This document shows, piece after piece, positions 52,256-61,016 of a stretch of DNA of 64,000 nucleotides. The stretch is from JBNAVJ01 sp049700455 (GTDB taxonomy: Bacteria > Bacteroidota > Ignavibacteria > Tepidaquicellales > Tepidaquicellaceae), in NCBI GenBank assembly GCA_049700455.1, contig JBNAVJ010000004.1, positions 62,001 to 126,000 on the forward strand. The letters are read 5' to 3'. Position 1 is the stretch's first letter; every line of letters begins with the position of its first letter. The position numbers and the translations under genes were made by a program. The notes beneath the pieces were generated by a model that ran no database searches, was not told the origin of the DNA, and saw only the letters and a list, made by a program, of their open reading frames with translations.

Positions 52256-54823
52256 CTATTGATAGTTTAGCAATAAGCCAGCAAGATTGAATGTAAATTT
52301 GGTGAAATAAAAATATCCGAATAGCAAAAGCAGGCTCAAAGTTGCAAAAAGTAAACCAAGTGAATAAGTTTTTATAATACCTGTTTCAAACAACGTTCTC
52401 AAACCATTTATTAATTTAAAGGTACTAAAAATAAGTAAAATAATATATAACAAAACTGTATAGTATACATAACTACCATTTTGGTAGCCTAATTTATAGA
52501 TTATGGTGCCCAGAAATATAAAAATTAGCAAACTGTTATAAGACCAGACCTTAATAGTATAAAGGGTGTTAAATTTTACATGTTTTCTTGCAGTTAGATT
52601 TAAAATGTAAAGAAATAACGTAAGTGAGTGTGATAGTATAAACAAGAGTGAAGCAAGAGCGAAAACTAATTTTTCAGGTGAGTTAATTAAATCTGATACA
52701 TAGATTTTCAGTTCTGAATTTCCGAAAATGTTTCCGAAGAGAATATCCATAATATCACTGTCACGGTAGAGATAAATAACGGAAGCAAAGAAAATACTTA
52801 AACCAAACGATGTCAAAATATCTAATGCAATATTTGTTACAGGCGGTATAAAGGATTGCTCTTTAATCTGAAGTGTAAAGTTTTTTGGAGTGATGAAACT
52901 TCTGATAAGGCTATTTTTTATTGTTGAGCCTCTCCCAAGAATTATGAAAAATGTGCCAATTCCAATAAATCCCGCAATTAAAAATGTAAAGTCTTTATCT
53001 GTATACATTTTATCGCCACTGCCTTCGGGAATTTTCTGAAATCCCTGATTTGCGATTAACCTTTTCACAAGGTTTGCTGTTGGTTTTGGAGTTCTATCTG
53101 CTTCAAAAATACCGTTGGTCTTAAGGAATGGATTTGGGTTTAAAGGGAAATTAAGAGGGGTTTCGGATGTCCAATCTGCATACGCATCTATTATATTACA
53201 AAAGGATGAGCTTGTAACGATTTTAAATATCTCACTAATATATTTCATCTGATATTCTACTGAATATTTATCTGCTGCACCATTTCTATTAATATTATTT
53301 ATTGTTTTACCATAAGATGCAATGAAATAGGGAACCTTGTAAGTTTGTTTTTCATTAATAGTCTGGAGAGTCGAGATAACTTTCATATAGTCAGGTTCAT
53401 TAAAGTTAATTCCTACAATGTCGCTATATTGATTACAAATATCTTTAGGAGTATACCAGGCTGAGTAATAGATTTTTCTTTTATTATCAATTTGTGTAAC
53501 AAGTTCTTTTGCTTTTTGTAGATATTGAATTGCGTAATTGCTTGTTACATCGAAATTGTTTCCAACACCCCAGGCAAGTATGCAGGGGGAATTTTTATCT
53601 CGTTTGATTATGTCTTCAAGGTTATCCAATGCCTGCTGTAAATATTTAGAATCTCCAAGAAACTTTTCCGGGACATTATTAAAAGGGATATCCTGTAAGA
53701 GAAAAAGTCCTAATTTATTGCACAGAGTAACAATATAAGGGTGAGCTGTGCGGCCAGGGACACGAATACAATTTAGTCCAATCTCCTTGATTTTCATTAA
53801 ATCCTTTTCGATGAGTTCGTACGAAAGCGCATCTCCATATAAAGGGGAATCTTCGTAATAAGATGTTCCATAAAGGGCGGTTTTTTCTCCATTTATAATA
53901 AGAGTGTTCTGGTTGAAACTCACCTGCGTAAAGCCGGTTTCAACCGATTCAACATCTATGATATTATTATTAGCAGAAATTACATTACGTATCCGATATA
54001 AATTAGGGTTTTGTGGAGACCATAAGGCAGGATTTCTAAGAACTATTTCTGAATTTACATTTATTAATTGGTAATCGTCAATTTGAAATTTTTGTTTTTG
54101 TGTCTCAAACACCTTTTCACCTTTACTGGATAAAATCTCAGTATGTAGATAGAAATCTTTATAGGTTTTCTTCATTTCAGCCAGATTCCCGCTATTGATT
54201 GAGGTTGAAATGAGAAGTTTGATGTTATTGTCAGTTTGAATTTCATAATCAACGTTAGTTCCAAGCACAGAGAGTTTCGGCATTACTACGAGATATATAT
54301 CTTTGTTAATTCCTCCGTATACTTTACCGAAGTTTGTTTGGTTGGCAAAAGGCAGGGTAGTTGAATTGTCAAGTACATTATTAATTGTTATTTCAATTAT
54401 ATTTTTATTCTGTAAAAGGCTTTCATCGAGAATTATTGTTATGGGTGTATAACTGCCGATATGTTGAAGTACAAATCTATTATTTATCCTGATATTCGCA
54501 CTGTAACTTATACCTTCAGCCACTAAGAGAAAACTATTGTTTACGAGCAGGGAATCTGCAATTTCAAAACTTTTTTTGAAAACAGCGTTGCCATTGAAAG
54601 TATAAGATAATGGAACATATAATTTTGAAAATTCATGTTCTTCAAATGAAACTTCCCATTCCCCATTTAGAGGAATTATCCTTCGTGTTTCGGAGTTATA
54701 TTTCGTTGCTACTACAGAATCAGCTTGTTTTTCTATTCGCTCGTAGATTTTGATTTGAGAAATTATAGAAGCTGCAAAAGTGAATGAAAACAGAATACAA
54801 TAAAATAGAATTTTAAGCTTCAA
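52256..54823 (-). CDS. GH2-fold membrane protein lacking both catalytic glutamates
   Basis: A signal sequence (residues 1-22) precedes a glycoside hydrolase family 2 layout: sugar-binding jelly roll (about 50-180), immunoglobulin-like domain (about 185-300) and TIM barrel (about 305-590, with LYGTSYYEDSPLYGDALSYE and LGLFLLQDIPF). The catalytic acid/base position, normally GNE, reads WGVGNNFD with Asn423. The nucleophile position, normally TE[YF]G, reads FIASYGK with Ser503. Both glutamates are missing, so hydrolysis is unlikely. The last 240 residues contain about six membrane helices. Carbohydrate binding anchored in a membrane is a plausible role. It is 3 bp upstream of smc, an odd partner. 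Confidence 0.82.
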   Translation of the reverse strand: MKLKILFYCILFSFTFAASIISQIKIYERIEKQADSVVATKYNSETRRIIPLNGEWEVSFEEHEFSKLYVPLSYTFNGNAVFKKSFEIADSLLVNNSFLLVAEGISYSANIRINNRFVLQHIGSYTPITIILDESLLQNKNIIEITINNVLDNSTTLPFANQTNFGKVYGGINKDIYLVVMPKLSVLGTNVDYEIQTDNNIKLLISTSINSGNLAEMKKTYKDFYLHTEILSSKGEKVFETQKQKFQIDDYQLINVNSEIVLRNPALWSPQNPNLYRIRNVISANNNIIDVESVETGFTQVSFNQNTLIINGEKTALYGTSYYEDSPLYGDALSYELIEKDLMKIKEIGLNCIRVPGRTAHPYIVTLCNKLGLFLLQDIPFNNVPEKFLGDSKYLQQALDNLEDIIKRDKNSPCILAWGVGNNFDVTSNYAIQYLQKAKELVTQIDNKRKIYYSAWYTPKDICNQYSDIVGINFNEPDYMKVISTLQTINEKQTYKVPYFIASYGKTINNINRNGAADKYSVEYQMKYISEIFKIVTSSSFCNIIDAYADWTSETPLNFPLNPNPFLKTNGIFEADRTPKPTANLVKRLIANQGFQKIPEGSGDKMYTDKDFTFLIAGFIGIGTFFIILGRGSTIKNSLIRSFITPKNFTLQIKEQSFIPPVTNIALDILTSFGLSIFFASVIYLYRDSDIMDILFGNIFGNSELKIYVSDLINSPEKLVFALASLLFILSHSLTLFLYILNLTARKHVKFNTLYTIKVWSYNSLLIFIFLGTIIYKLGYQNGSYVYYTVLLYIILLIFSTFKLINGLRTLFETGIIKTYSLGLLFATLSLLLLFGYFYFTKFTFNLAGLLLNYQ

Positions 54824-54939
54824 ATTTTAAATTAAGTTAATTAGTAAAAATTAAGTAAAACTCAAATTTACGGAAGTTCTCTTAAAACTTAAATAGAATT
54901 ATACTGGCTATATTGGAAGCGGGGTTTTTTTGTTACTTG

Positions 54940-55013
54940 CACGCCTGAGTGGATTCGAACCACTGACCCACAGCTTAGAAGGCTGTTGCTCTATCCAACT
55001 GAGCTACAGGCGC
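54940..55013 (-). tRNA. tRNA-Arg (UCU anticodon)
   Basis: On the minus strand the acceptor GCGCCTG pairs with CAGGCGT (a G-U first pair; discriminator G). The D arm is TAGCTCAGTTGGATAGAGC, the anticodon loop CTTCTAA gives TCT, and the T arm contains TGGTTCGAATCCA. CCA is not encoded. Only about 20 bp separate it from the terminator of the pentapeptide gene. Confidence 0.96.
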
Positions 55014-55021
55014 TTTTCCGT

Positions 55022-55058
55022 AAAAATAAAAAAAACTGTACTTAGAAAAAATACAGTT
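55022..55058 (-). terminator. Terminator overlapping the pentapeptide gene stop codon
   Basis: On the minus strand the stem AACTGTA (55052-55058) / TACAGTT (55034-55040) is followed by a T8 run. The first stem base pairs fall inside the TAA stop (55057-55059). Confidence 0.8.
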
Positions 55059-55917
55059 ATTTAGTAGATGTTTGGTTTCCCTCAGGATTAAATCCAATAA
55101 CGTTGTCCATTTTAACATTAACCAGTTCCGCTCCGTTAAGTATAGCATACCAGAGATTTGCACCGCTCAGATTTGCGCCGTTAAGCTTTGCCTCAGTCAG
55201 ATTTGCTCTTAGTAGTATAGCACCTGATAAATCAGCATTCTGTAGATTTGCATTGGAGAGATCAGCATCAGTTAAGTTAGCATCCGTCAGTACTGATTTC
55301 CATAAGATTGCTCCTGAGAGATTAGCCCCAGAAAGGTCAGCAGATATAAGTTTGGCTCCCGATAGTTTTGCCTGGGATAAATCAAGACCGGATAGATTAT
55401 GTCCGGATAAATCCGCACCCTGTAGATTTGCTCCCATAAGCTCTGCGCTATCAAGTTTTGCTTCTGAGAGATTTGTCTGCCAGAGCTTTGCATCTTCTAA
55501 TTTTGCACCCGTAAGATTTGCTTCCTCAAGTTTTGCCCCTGTCAGATTTGCATAGGAAAGGTCAGCACCTTTTAATTCGTGACCTGATAAGTCGGCATAC
55601 TGTAAATCAGTTTTTGAAAGATTGGTACCTGTCAGAATTGCATTTTTCAGAATAGCACTTCGCAAATTGGTTTCTGATAAATCAGCATTTGTAAGATTAG
55701 CGCCGGAGAGATTTACTCCATTGAGATTAGCTTTATGGAGAATAGCATCTGAAAGGTCAGCATTACTTAAATCAGCATTTGTAAGATTAGCCCCGGATAA
55801 ATCAGCACCTCTTAAGTTTGCACCTACAAGGTTTAAGGGTTTATGCGTTAAACCGTGGGAGCTTTGAGCTATTAACATCCATAAATCGCGATCACTGAGC
55901 GTTCTGTCTTTTGGCAT
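55057..55917 (-). CDS. Pentapeptide-repeat protein
   Basis: After a 40-residue leader (RDLWMLIAQSSHGLTHKP), nearly the whole chain consists of A(D/N)LXX repeats, roughly 45 of them (for example LRGADLSGANLTNADL and NADLSGAILLRANL). It should fold as a right-handed quadrilateral beta helix. Two turns are marked by GHELKGADL and GHNLSGLDL. There is no signal peptide, so it is probably cytoplasmic. Some pentapeptide proteins mimic DNA and bind gyrase, but nothing in the sequence or context assigns that role. Repetitive codons also create long open frames on the other strand; those are not genes. Confidence 0.9.
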   Translation of the reverse strand: MPKDRTLSDRDLWMLIAQSSHGLTHKPLNLVGANLRGADLSGANLTNADLSNADLSDAILHKANLNGVNLSGANLTNADLSETNLRSAILKNAILTGTNLSKTDLQYADLSGHELKGADLSYANLTGAKLEEANLTGAKLEDAKLWQTNLSEAKLDSAELMGANLQGADLSGHNLSGLDLSQAKLSGAKLISADLSGANLSGAILWKSVLTDANLTDADLSNANLQNADLSGAILLRANLTEAKLNGANLSGANLWYAILNGAELVNVKMDNVIGFNPEGNQTSTK

Positions 55918-56103
55918 TTTTTCGTTGATTTAGTTTTTGTTTGAATTATAAATTACAAATAATAGTTCTTAATTTCAGCTTTAAAATTTACTCATATCCA
56001 TTTCAAATAGGGTATTAATTTCTCTTCTTTAGCAATAGAGAAATGAATTGTATCAACGAATTTTAATTAATAAATTACTTAATTCTAAATTAAAGAAATT
56101 TTT

Positions 56104-57372
56104 GTGGAATTCAAATTAAAGGAATTAGATAGCTGTAAGAGGGAATTAGAAGGAAAGGCTGATTATCAGGAACTACAGCCTCATTTTGAGAAAGCACTTG
56201 TTGCTTATAGAAAGAAGGTTCAAATTCCGGGTTTCAGAAAAGGCAAAGCACCGCTTAGCCTGGTAAAAAAGATGTATGGTCAGGAAATAGAATATACAGC
56301 CCTTGATGATATTGCGAACGATTTATTCCGAAATTACATCAAGGAGAATAAAGTTGAGATTGTTGGACAGGCTAAACTAATGGATATGGACTATAAACCG
56401 AATGAGGAATTTACATTCAAAGTCGAATTTGAAATCATACCGCAGTTTGAAGTTACAAACATTGACAATCTTGAAGTTACAAAAACTAATTATGTTATTG
56501 ATGAATCTCTTGTGGAGCAGGAATTAAAGTATTTATTGCTTCAGCACTCAAGTTATGAGCTTGATGGCAAAGCTCTTGATGATAATTATATGGTTACGAT
56601 TGATTTACAGGAACTTGATAGTTCGGGGCTTCCTGTTGTTGGTGCTGTTCAGAAGGATATACGAGTATATCTGGCAAGTGAATCACTTGAAAGAGAGTTC
56701 AAAGAAAAGTTAAGGGACATTTCTGAAAATGAAGAGCGGATTGTTGAAATTGAATCTGATAACAGGAATAAAAAGTATCTGATTAAGTGTACTAAAGTGG
56801 AGAAGGTTGTATTTCCTGAACTCACAGAAGAAACTTTAGAAAAGATGACAGGTCGTAAGGGCTTAAAAACAGATGAGGACTTAAAGCAGTACATAAGAGA
56901 AAATATGAATAATTTTTACCGTAAACTTTCCGAAAACAATTTAAAGGATGAGATACAAAGAGAGGTTGTTAAACTAAATGATATTCCAGTTCCAGAATCG
57001 TTGGTTAACGTTTTTTTAGAAGAGTATGTAAAGGAGTATAAAAAGGCACATCACGGTCACAATCATAAAATTGATGAAGATGAGATAAGAAAAGAATATA
57101 GGTCTAGAGCAATTTTTGATACGAAATGGTATCTACTTAGTGGTAAACTTATAGAGTTGTTTGGGCTCAAAGTTGACGAGGAAGATGTGAAGAAAATTGC
57201 TGAGGAAACTTCAAAATCGACAAATATTCCGGTAGATAAATTGATTCCATATTTTTCAAAAAATGAAGAGGTGAGAGAGAAGATTCTTAAAGATAAGCTA
57301 ATTGATGAACTGATTAAAAAATCGAAAATAAAAGAGGTGGAAGAAATAAAATCTGTAACCTCTGAAAAATAG
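56104..57372 (+). CDS. tig: Trigger factor
   Basis: This is the ribosome-bound chaperone and prolyl isomerase. The ribosome-docking signature GFRKGKAP is near residue 43, in RKKVQIPGFRKGKAPLSLVK. The remaining arms continue to a helical C-domain. The usual FKBP region (residues 150-240) keeps the fold but is divergent (LDDNYMVTIDLQELD). A His-rich loop HHGHNHK lies near residue 320. The start is a GTG at 56104, in line with the family start. At 422 residues it has normal length. It lies 23 bp before clpP. Confidence 0.93.
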   Translation: MEFKLKELDSCKRELEGKADYQELQPHFEKALVAYRKKVQIPGFRKGKAPLSLVKKMYGQEIEYTALDDIANDLFRNYIKENKVEIVGQAKLMDMDYKPNEEFTFKVEFEIIPQFEVTNIDNLEVTKTNYVIDESLVEQELKYLLLQHSSYELDGKALDDNYMVTIDLQELDSSGLPVVGAVQKDIRVYLASESLEREFKEKLRDISENEERIVEIESDNRNKKYLIKCTKVEKVVFPELTEETLEKMTGRKGLKTDEDLKQYIRENMNNFYRKLSENNLKDEIQREVVKLNDIPVPESLVNVFLEEYVKEYKKAHHGHNHKIDEDEIRKEYRSRAIFDTKWYLLSGKLIELFGLKVDEEDVKKIAEETSKSTNIPVDKLIPYFSKNEEVREKILKDKLIDELIKKSKIKEVEEIKSVTSEK

Positions 57373-57395
57373 TCTAATAAACTAAATACTAAAAT

Positions 57396-58076
57396 ATGGA
57401 CTTTTATAGTATCATTAAATCAAGAGAAAAGGAAATAACAGAATCACTTGATAAAGCAAAGAGAATCCAGAACCAACTTGTTCCCATTGTTATTGAGACA
57501 ACTTCAAGAGGGGAGCGGGCTTATGATATTTATTCACGCCTTTTAAGAGAGAGGTTGATTTTTTTAGGCACTCCAATTTTTGATGAGGTTGCTTCTCTGA
57601 TTGTAGCTCAATTGCTTTTTCTTGAATATGAGGATCCAGACAAAGATATTATGTTATATATAAATTCACCTGGCGGAAGCGTTTCTGCGGGACTTGCAAT
57701 ATATGATACAATGAATTATATCCGTTGTGATGTTTCAACAACGTGTGTTGGAATGGCAGCTTCAATGGGGCAGGTATTATTGACCGGTGGGGCAGATGGG
57801 AAACGGATTGCTTTGCCTCATTCTAAGATATTAATGCATCAGCCGCTGGGAGGTACTCAGGGACAGGCAACGGATATAGAAATTTATACAAGAGAAATGC
57901 TCAGGACCCGCGATGCACTTTATCAAATAATTTCCAGGCATTCAGGGAAATCTGTTGAACAGATTGCAAAGGACGCCGATCGTGACCATTATATGACTGC
58001 TCAAGAAGCAAAAGATTATGGTTTGATTGATGCAATCCTGAGTAAACGTGCCAAAACAGAGAAAAAACAGCAATAA
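57396..58076 (+). CDS. clpP: ATP-dependent Clp protease proteolytic subunit
   Basis: ClpP is the barrel peptidase used with ClpX or ClpA. Catalytic Ser123 is in GMAASMGQVLLTGG, His148 in SKILMHQPLGG and Asp197 in DADRDHYM. The 226 residues include a longer N-terminal leader than E. coli ClpP. The gene follows tig as in many bacteria, but clpX, which commonly comes next, is replaced by a DUF2723 gene. Confidence 0.97.
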   Translation: MDFYSIIKSREKEITESLDKAKRIQNQLVPIVIETTSRGERAYDIYSRLLRERLIFLGTPIFDEVASLIVAQLLFLEYEDPDKDIMLYINSPGGSVSAGLAIYDTMNYIRCDVSTTCVGMAASMGQVLLTGGADGKRIALPHSKILMHQPLGGTQGQATDIEIYTREMLRTRDALYQIISRHSGKSVEQIAKDADRDHYMTAQEAKDYGLIDAILSKRAKTEKKQQ

Positions 58077-58138
58077 GAAAGAAGAGTTAATTTTTTATTT
58101 AAACAATATATATTTTTTGAAAATAACAATTTTGTTCA

Positions 58139-60955
58139 ATGGACTATAAAGTATTAAAAAGGATAGTTGGATTAATTGTTTTTATTTTTGCGACAGTTGT
58201 TTACGTGATGACTGTTCAGCCAACACTTTCGTTCTGGGACTGTGGTGAATTTCTTGCCTGTGCCTATACTCTCTCAACTCCACATCCACCGGGAGCGCCA
58301 TTGCATATTCTTGTAGGCAGAATATTCACTATGCTGCCTACTTCATCGGATATTGGCTTGCGAATGAATTATCTTAGTGTGATTTCCAGTTCGTTTACTG
58401 TTCTTTTGTTGTTTCTTGTATCTGCTAAGTTGATGAAAAATTTTCTTGGAGCTCCTAAGAACCTGTGGGATTCAATTTTAATCCTTGTACCTTCTTCAAT
58501 TGGGGCTCTGGTGCTTGCTTTCTCTGATAGTTTCTGGTTTAATGCTATGGAAGCGGAAGTGTATGGTTTTGGTACTTTTTTGATTGCTATCAGTATATAT
58601 CTTCTTGTCCACTGGTGGGAACATGCAGATGAACCGAATAGCGACAGGTACCTAATACTTGTTGCTTATATAGTTGGACTTTCCATAGGTATTCATCTGC
58701 TGGTTGTTCAGTGTATCTTTCTTGCGGGACTTATTTTCTACTTTCGTCGATATGAATTTTCTCTCAAATCTCTGGGAATAGCAATAGTAGCATCAATGCT
58801 TGGATTTTTCATTGTATATCCGGGAATTGTAAAAAAGTTTCCTGCTGCTATTGAGAATTTCCCTGAAGTAGGCGGTATAATAACCCTTATAGTTCTTGTA
58901 GTCCTTATTTATGTTGCGGAAACTAATAATATTAAACCGCTGAAAATAATTTCACTTTCTCTCTTTCTGATAATAATCGGTTATTCAACCTATATTTCTG
59001 TATTACAGCGTTCCGCAGTACCCAATCTTCCGATTGATGAGAACAATCCTGATAATATGGAGCGTTTACTTTCATACCTGAACAGGGAACAGTATGGTGA
59101 ACAACCTCTATTTTTGCCAAGACGTTATTCCCGAGACCCTATGCACCAACGGACATGGGATAAATATTCCAGCGATATGGATTTTATGTGGAGATACCAA
59201 ATAAACCATATGTTTAACCGTTATCTTTTCTGGCAATTTATTGGGAGGGAAGGTTATGATCAGGATATGGGGGTTGGCTGGAATGTTTCAGAACCGATTA
59301 AGTTTGTAACCATTATTGCTTTAGGTATTCTTCTTTTGCTTGCATTCAAGAATTTTACCGAAAATAAATATAAGTTAGCGTTAATTTATCTGGTGATATT
59401 TTTTGCTATTGGGATAAGTTCGTTTTATTCTACCCGTCTTCTGGGGATTCCATTCCTTCTTGGTTTATGGGGAGTGTTTTATCATTTTAAAAAGGACTGG
59501 AAACTTGCATTTGTATTTTTGATGATGTTTATTATGATGGGGATTGTAACTGCTCTTTATCAAAATCAGCAGGATCCTCAACCTCGCGAGAGGGATTACT
59601 TCTATATAGGAGCGTTTTACGTTTATTCATTATGGGTAGGACTTGGTGTGCTTGGTTTACTTGAAGTTATCCGTAAAACACTCTCTGAAACTAGTGCGAA
59701 AATCTCATTTGTTCCTATTGCTATAATTGTTTTACTATTATCTTTTATAGGCTCACCGGTATTAATGTTGGCTACGACTTATCGGTATCAGAGTAGAGCT
59801 GATAATTATTTCCCGTTTGATTATGCGTATAACTTACTACAAAGTGTTGATAAGGATGCAATTCTTATTACAAATGGAGATAATGATACGTTTCCTCTAT
59901 GGTGTTTGCAGGCAGTTTATGGGGTTAGAACAGATGTAAGGATAGTAAACTTATCTCTTGGACAAACCGATTGGTATATTTTACAACTCAAAAATGAGAG
60001 ACCCTATGGGGCAAAAACTGTGCCTTTTACTATGAGTGATTCTCAGATAAAGGAACTTACACTCAATTGGATTGATAGGCGCTGGGACGAAAACAAACCG
60101 ATTGTTGTAGATGTGCCTCCTACAGCGTATCCTGACACAATGAAAACAAAACCTGACAAATTGGTTTTTAAGGTGCCAGCTACTTTCAGGTACAATAGAG
60201 GTGGACAGAACTTTCCTGCTTTGAAAGTAAATGACTATGTTGTTCTTGATATAATAAAAGCCAATCACTGGGAAAGACCAATTTATTTTTCTGTGACAGT
60301 ATCTCCTGATAATTATGTAGGGTTACTGAATAATTTGATTCTTGAAGGTATGGCTTATCGTTTAGTGCCTTATCAAACGTCAGAGATAGGTGGTGGTGGA
60401 ATAAATGAAGAAAAGATGAAAAAAAATCTATTTGTTTACAATAACGTTGTTCCGAGTAAAGAACCTCAAAGTGGGTTTATGTTCCGGGGTTTAAGTAATA
60501 GCAAGATATTCTATGATGAAAACCATATGAGAATGATAGAGATGTACAGGAGATTATATTTAAGACTGGCAGATTATTTTATGGAAGATTCTACGAGGAC
60601 AAATCTTGCACGCGAGACGCTTGACTATATGGAGAAGAATATTTCAAGAGATGTAGCAAAAATGGATTATCGCCAGAAATATGAACTTGCAAAAATCTAT
60701 TATGCTCTTGGGGATGTTCAAACATTTAATCACTATGCAGATGAAGTTTATGCTGAAGCATATAAAGAGCGTGAACCTTATAAAATGTCTGGTCTTGATA
60801 AGTACTATAATCCATATCGCATTCTAATTGATGTTGCGGAGATGAAGGGAGACTATAGAAAGGCTCTTGATTTGTTGAAAGAACTAAATCAGAACGATCC
60901 CAATGTTAGATTAAAAATGGAGAGTATTAATGCCAGATTGGCCGGTCAAAAATAA
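58139..60955 (+). CDS. DUF2723 polytopic membrane protein
   Basis: This is a 938-residue inner-membrane protein with about a dozen helices in the first 550 residues. The DUF2723 signature is visible as TLSFWDCGEFLACAYTL followed by HPPGAPLHILVGR. A central motif PQPRERDYFYIG and a large periplasmic C-domain follow, starting with ILITNGDNDTFPLW. Helical repeats (TPR-like) end the chain. DUF2723 proteins share the GT-C style of protein O-mannosyltransferases, and an enzymatic role in surface glycosylation is inferred, not shown. It has a terminator at its end. Confidence 0.88.
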   Translation: MDYKVLKRIVGLIVFIFATVVYVMTVQPTLSFWDCGEFLACAYTLSTPHPPGAPLHILVGRIFTMLPTSSDIGLRMNYLSVISSSFTVLLLFLVSAKLMKNFLGAPKNLWDSILILVPSSIGALVLAFSDSFWFNAMEAEVYGFGTFLIAISIYLLVHWWEHADEPNSDRYLILVAYIVGLSIGIHLLVVQCIFLAGLIFYFRRYEFSLKSLGIAIVASMLGFFIVYPGIVKKFPAAIENFPEVGGIITLIVLVVLIYVAETNNIKPLKIISLSLFLIIIGYSTYISVLQRSAVPNLPIDENNPDNMERLLSYLNREQYGEQPLFLPRRYSRDPMHQRTWDKYSSDMDFMWRYQINHMFNRYLFWQFIGREGYDQDMGVGWNVSEPIKFVTIIALGILLLLAFKNFTENKYKLALIYLVIFFAIGISSFYSTRLLGIPFLLGLWGVFYHFKKDWKLAFVFLMMFIMMGIVTALYQNQQDPQPRERDYFYIGAFYVYSLWVGLGVLGLLEVIRKTLSETSAKISFVPIAIIVLLLSFIGSPVLMLATTYRYQSRADNYFPFDYAYNLLQSVDKDAILITNGDNDTFPLWCLQAVYGVRTDVRIVNLSLGQTDWYILQLKNERPYGAKTVPFTMSDSQIKELTLNWIDRRWDENKPIVVDVPPTAYPDTMKTKPDKLVFKVPATFRYNRGGQNFPALKVNDYVVLDIIKANHWERPIYFSVTVSPDNYVGLLNNLILEGMAYRLVPYQTSEIGGGGINEEKMKKNLFVYNNVVPSKEPQSGFMFRGLSNSKIFYDENHMRMIEMYRRLYLRLADYFMEDSTRTNLARETLDYMEKNISRDVAKMDYRQKYELAKIYYALGDVQTFNHYADEVYAEAYKEREPYKMSGLDKYYNPYRILIDVAEMKGDYRKALDLLKELNQNDPNVRLKMESINARLAGQK

Positions 60956-60974
60956 ATCCCTGATTTAAAGTTAT

Positions 60975-61007
60975 ATGCCGCAAAGATAATTCTGTGCGGC
61001 ATTTTTT
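60975..61007 (+). terminator. Terminator after the DUF2723 gene
   Basis: The stem ATGCCGCA (60975-60982) pairs with TGCGGCAT (60995-61002) and is followed by T6. It separates the DUF2723 gene from the GT2-methyltransferase gene, whose ATG is only 10 bp further on, so the latter may need its own promoter or read-through. Confidence 0.85.
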
Positions 61008-61016
61008 CTTAATCTT

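Noticed and set aside
52256..54823. A working beta-galactosidase
   Set aside because: Both catalytic glutamate positions are replaced (Asn423 and Ser503).
54975..55163. A minus-strand 62-codon frame ending in the APVAQLDRATAF pattern
   Set aside because: This is a translation of the tRNA-Arg gene and its flank, a well-known false protein.
55057..55917. Short DNA repeats that might be a CRISPR or tandem array
   Set aside because: The repetition comes from A(D/N)LXX pentapeptide codons in one open frame; spacers and repeat units do not have CRISPR lengths.
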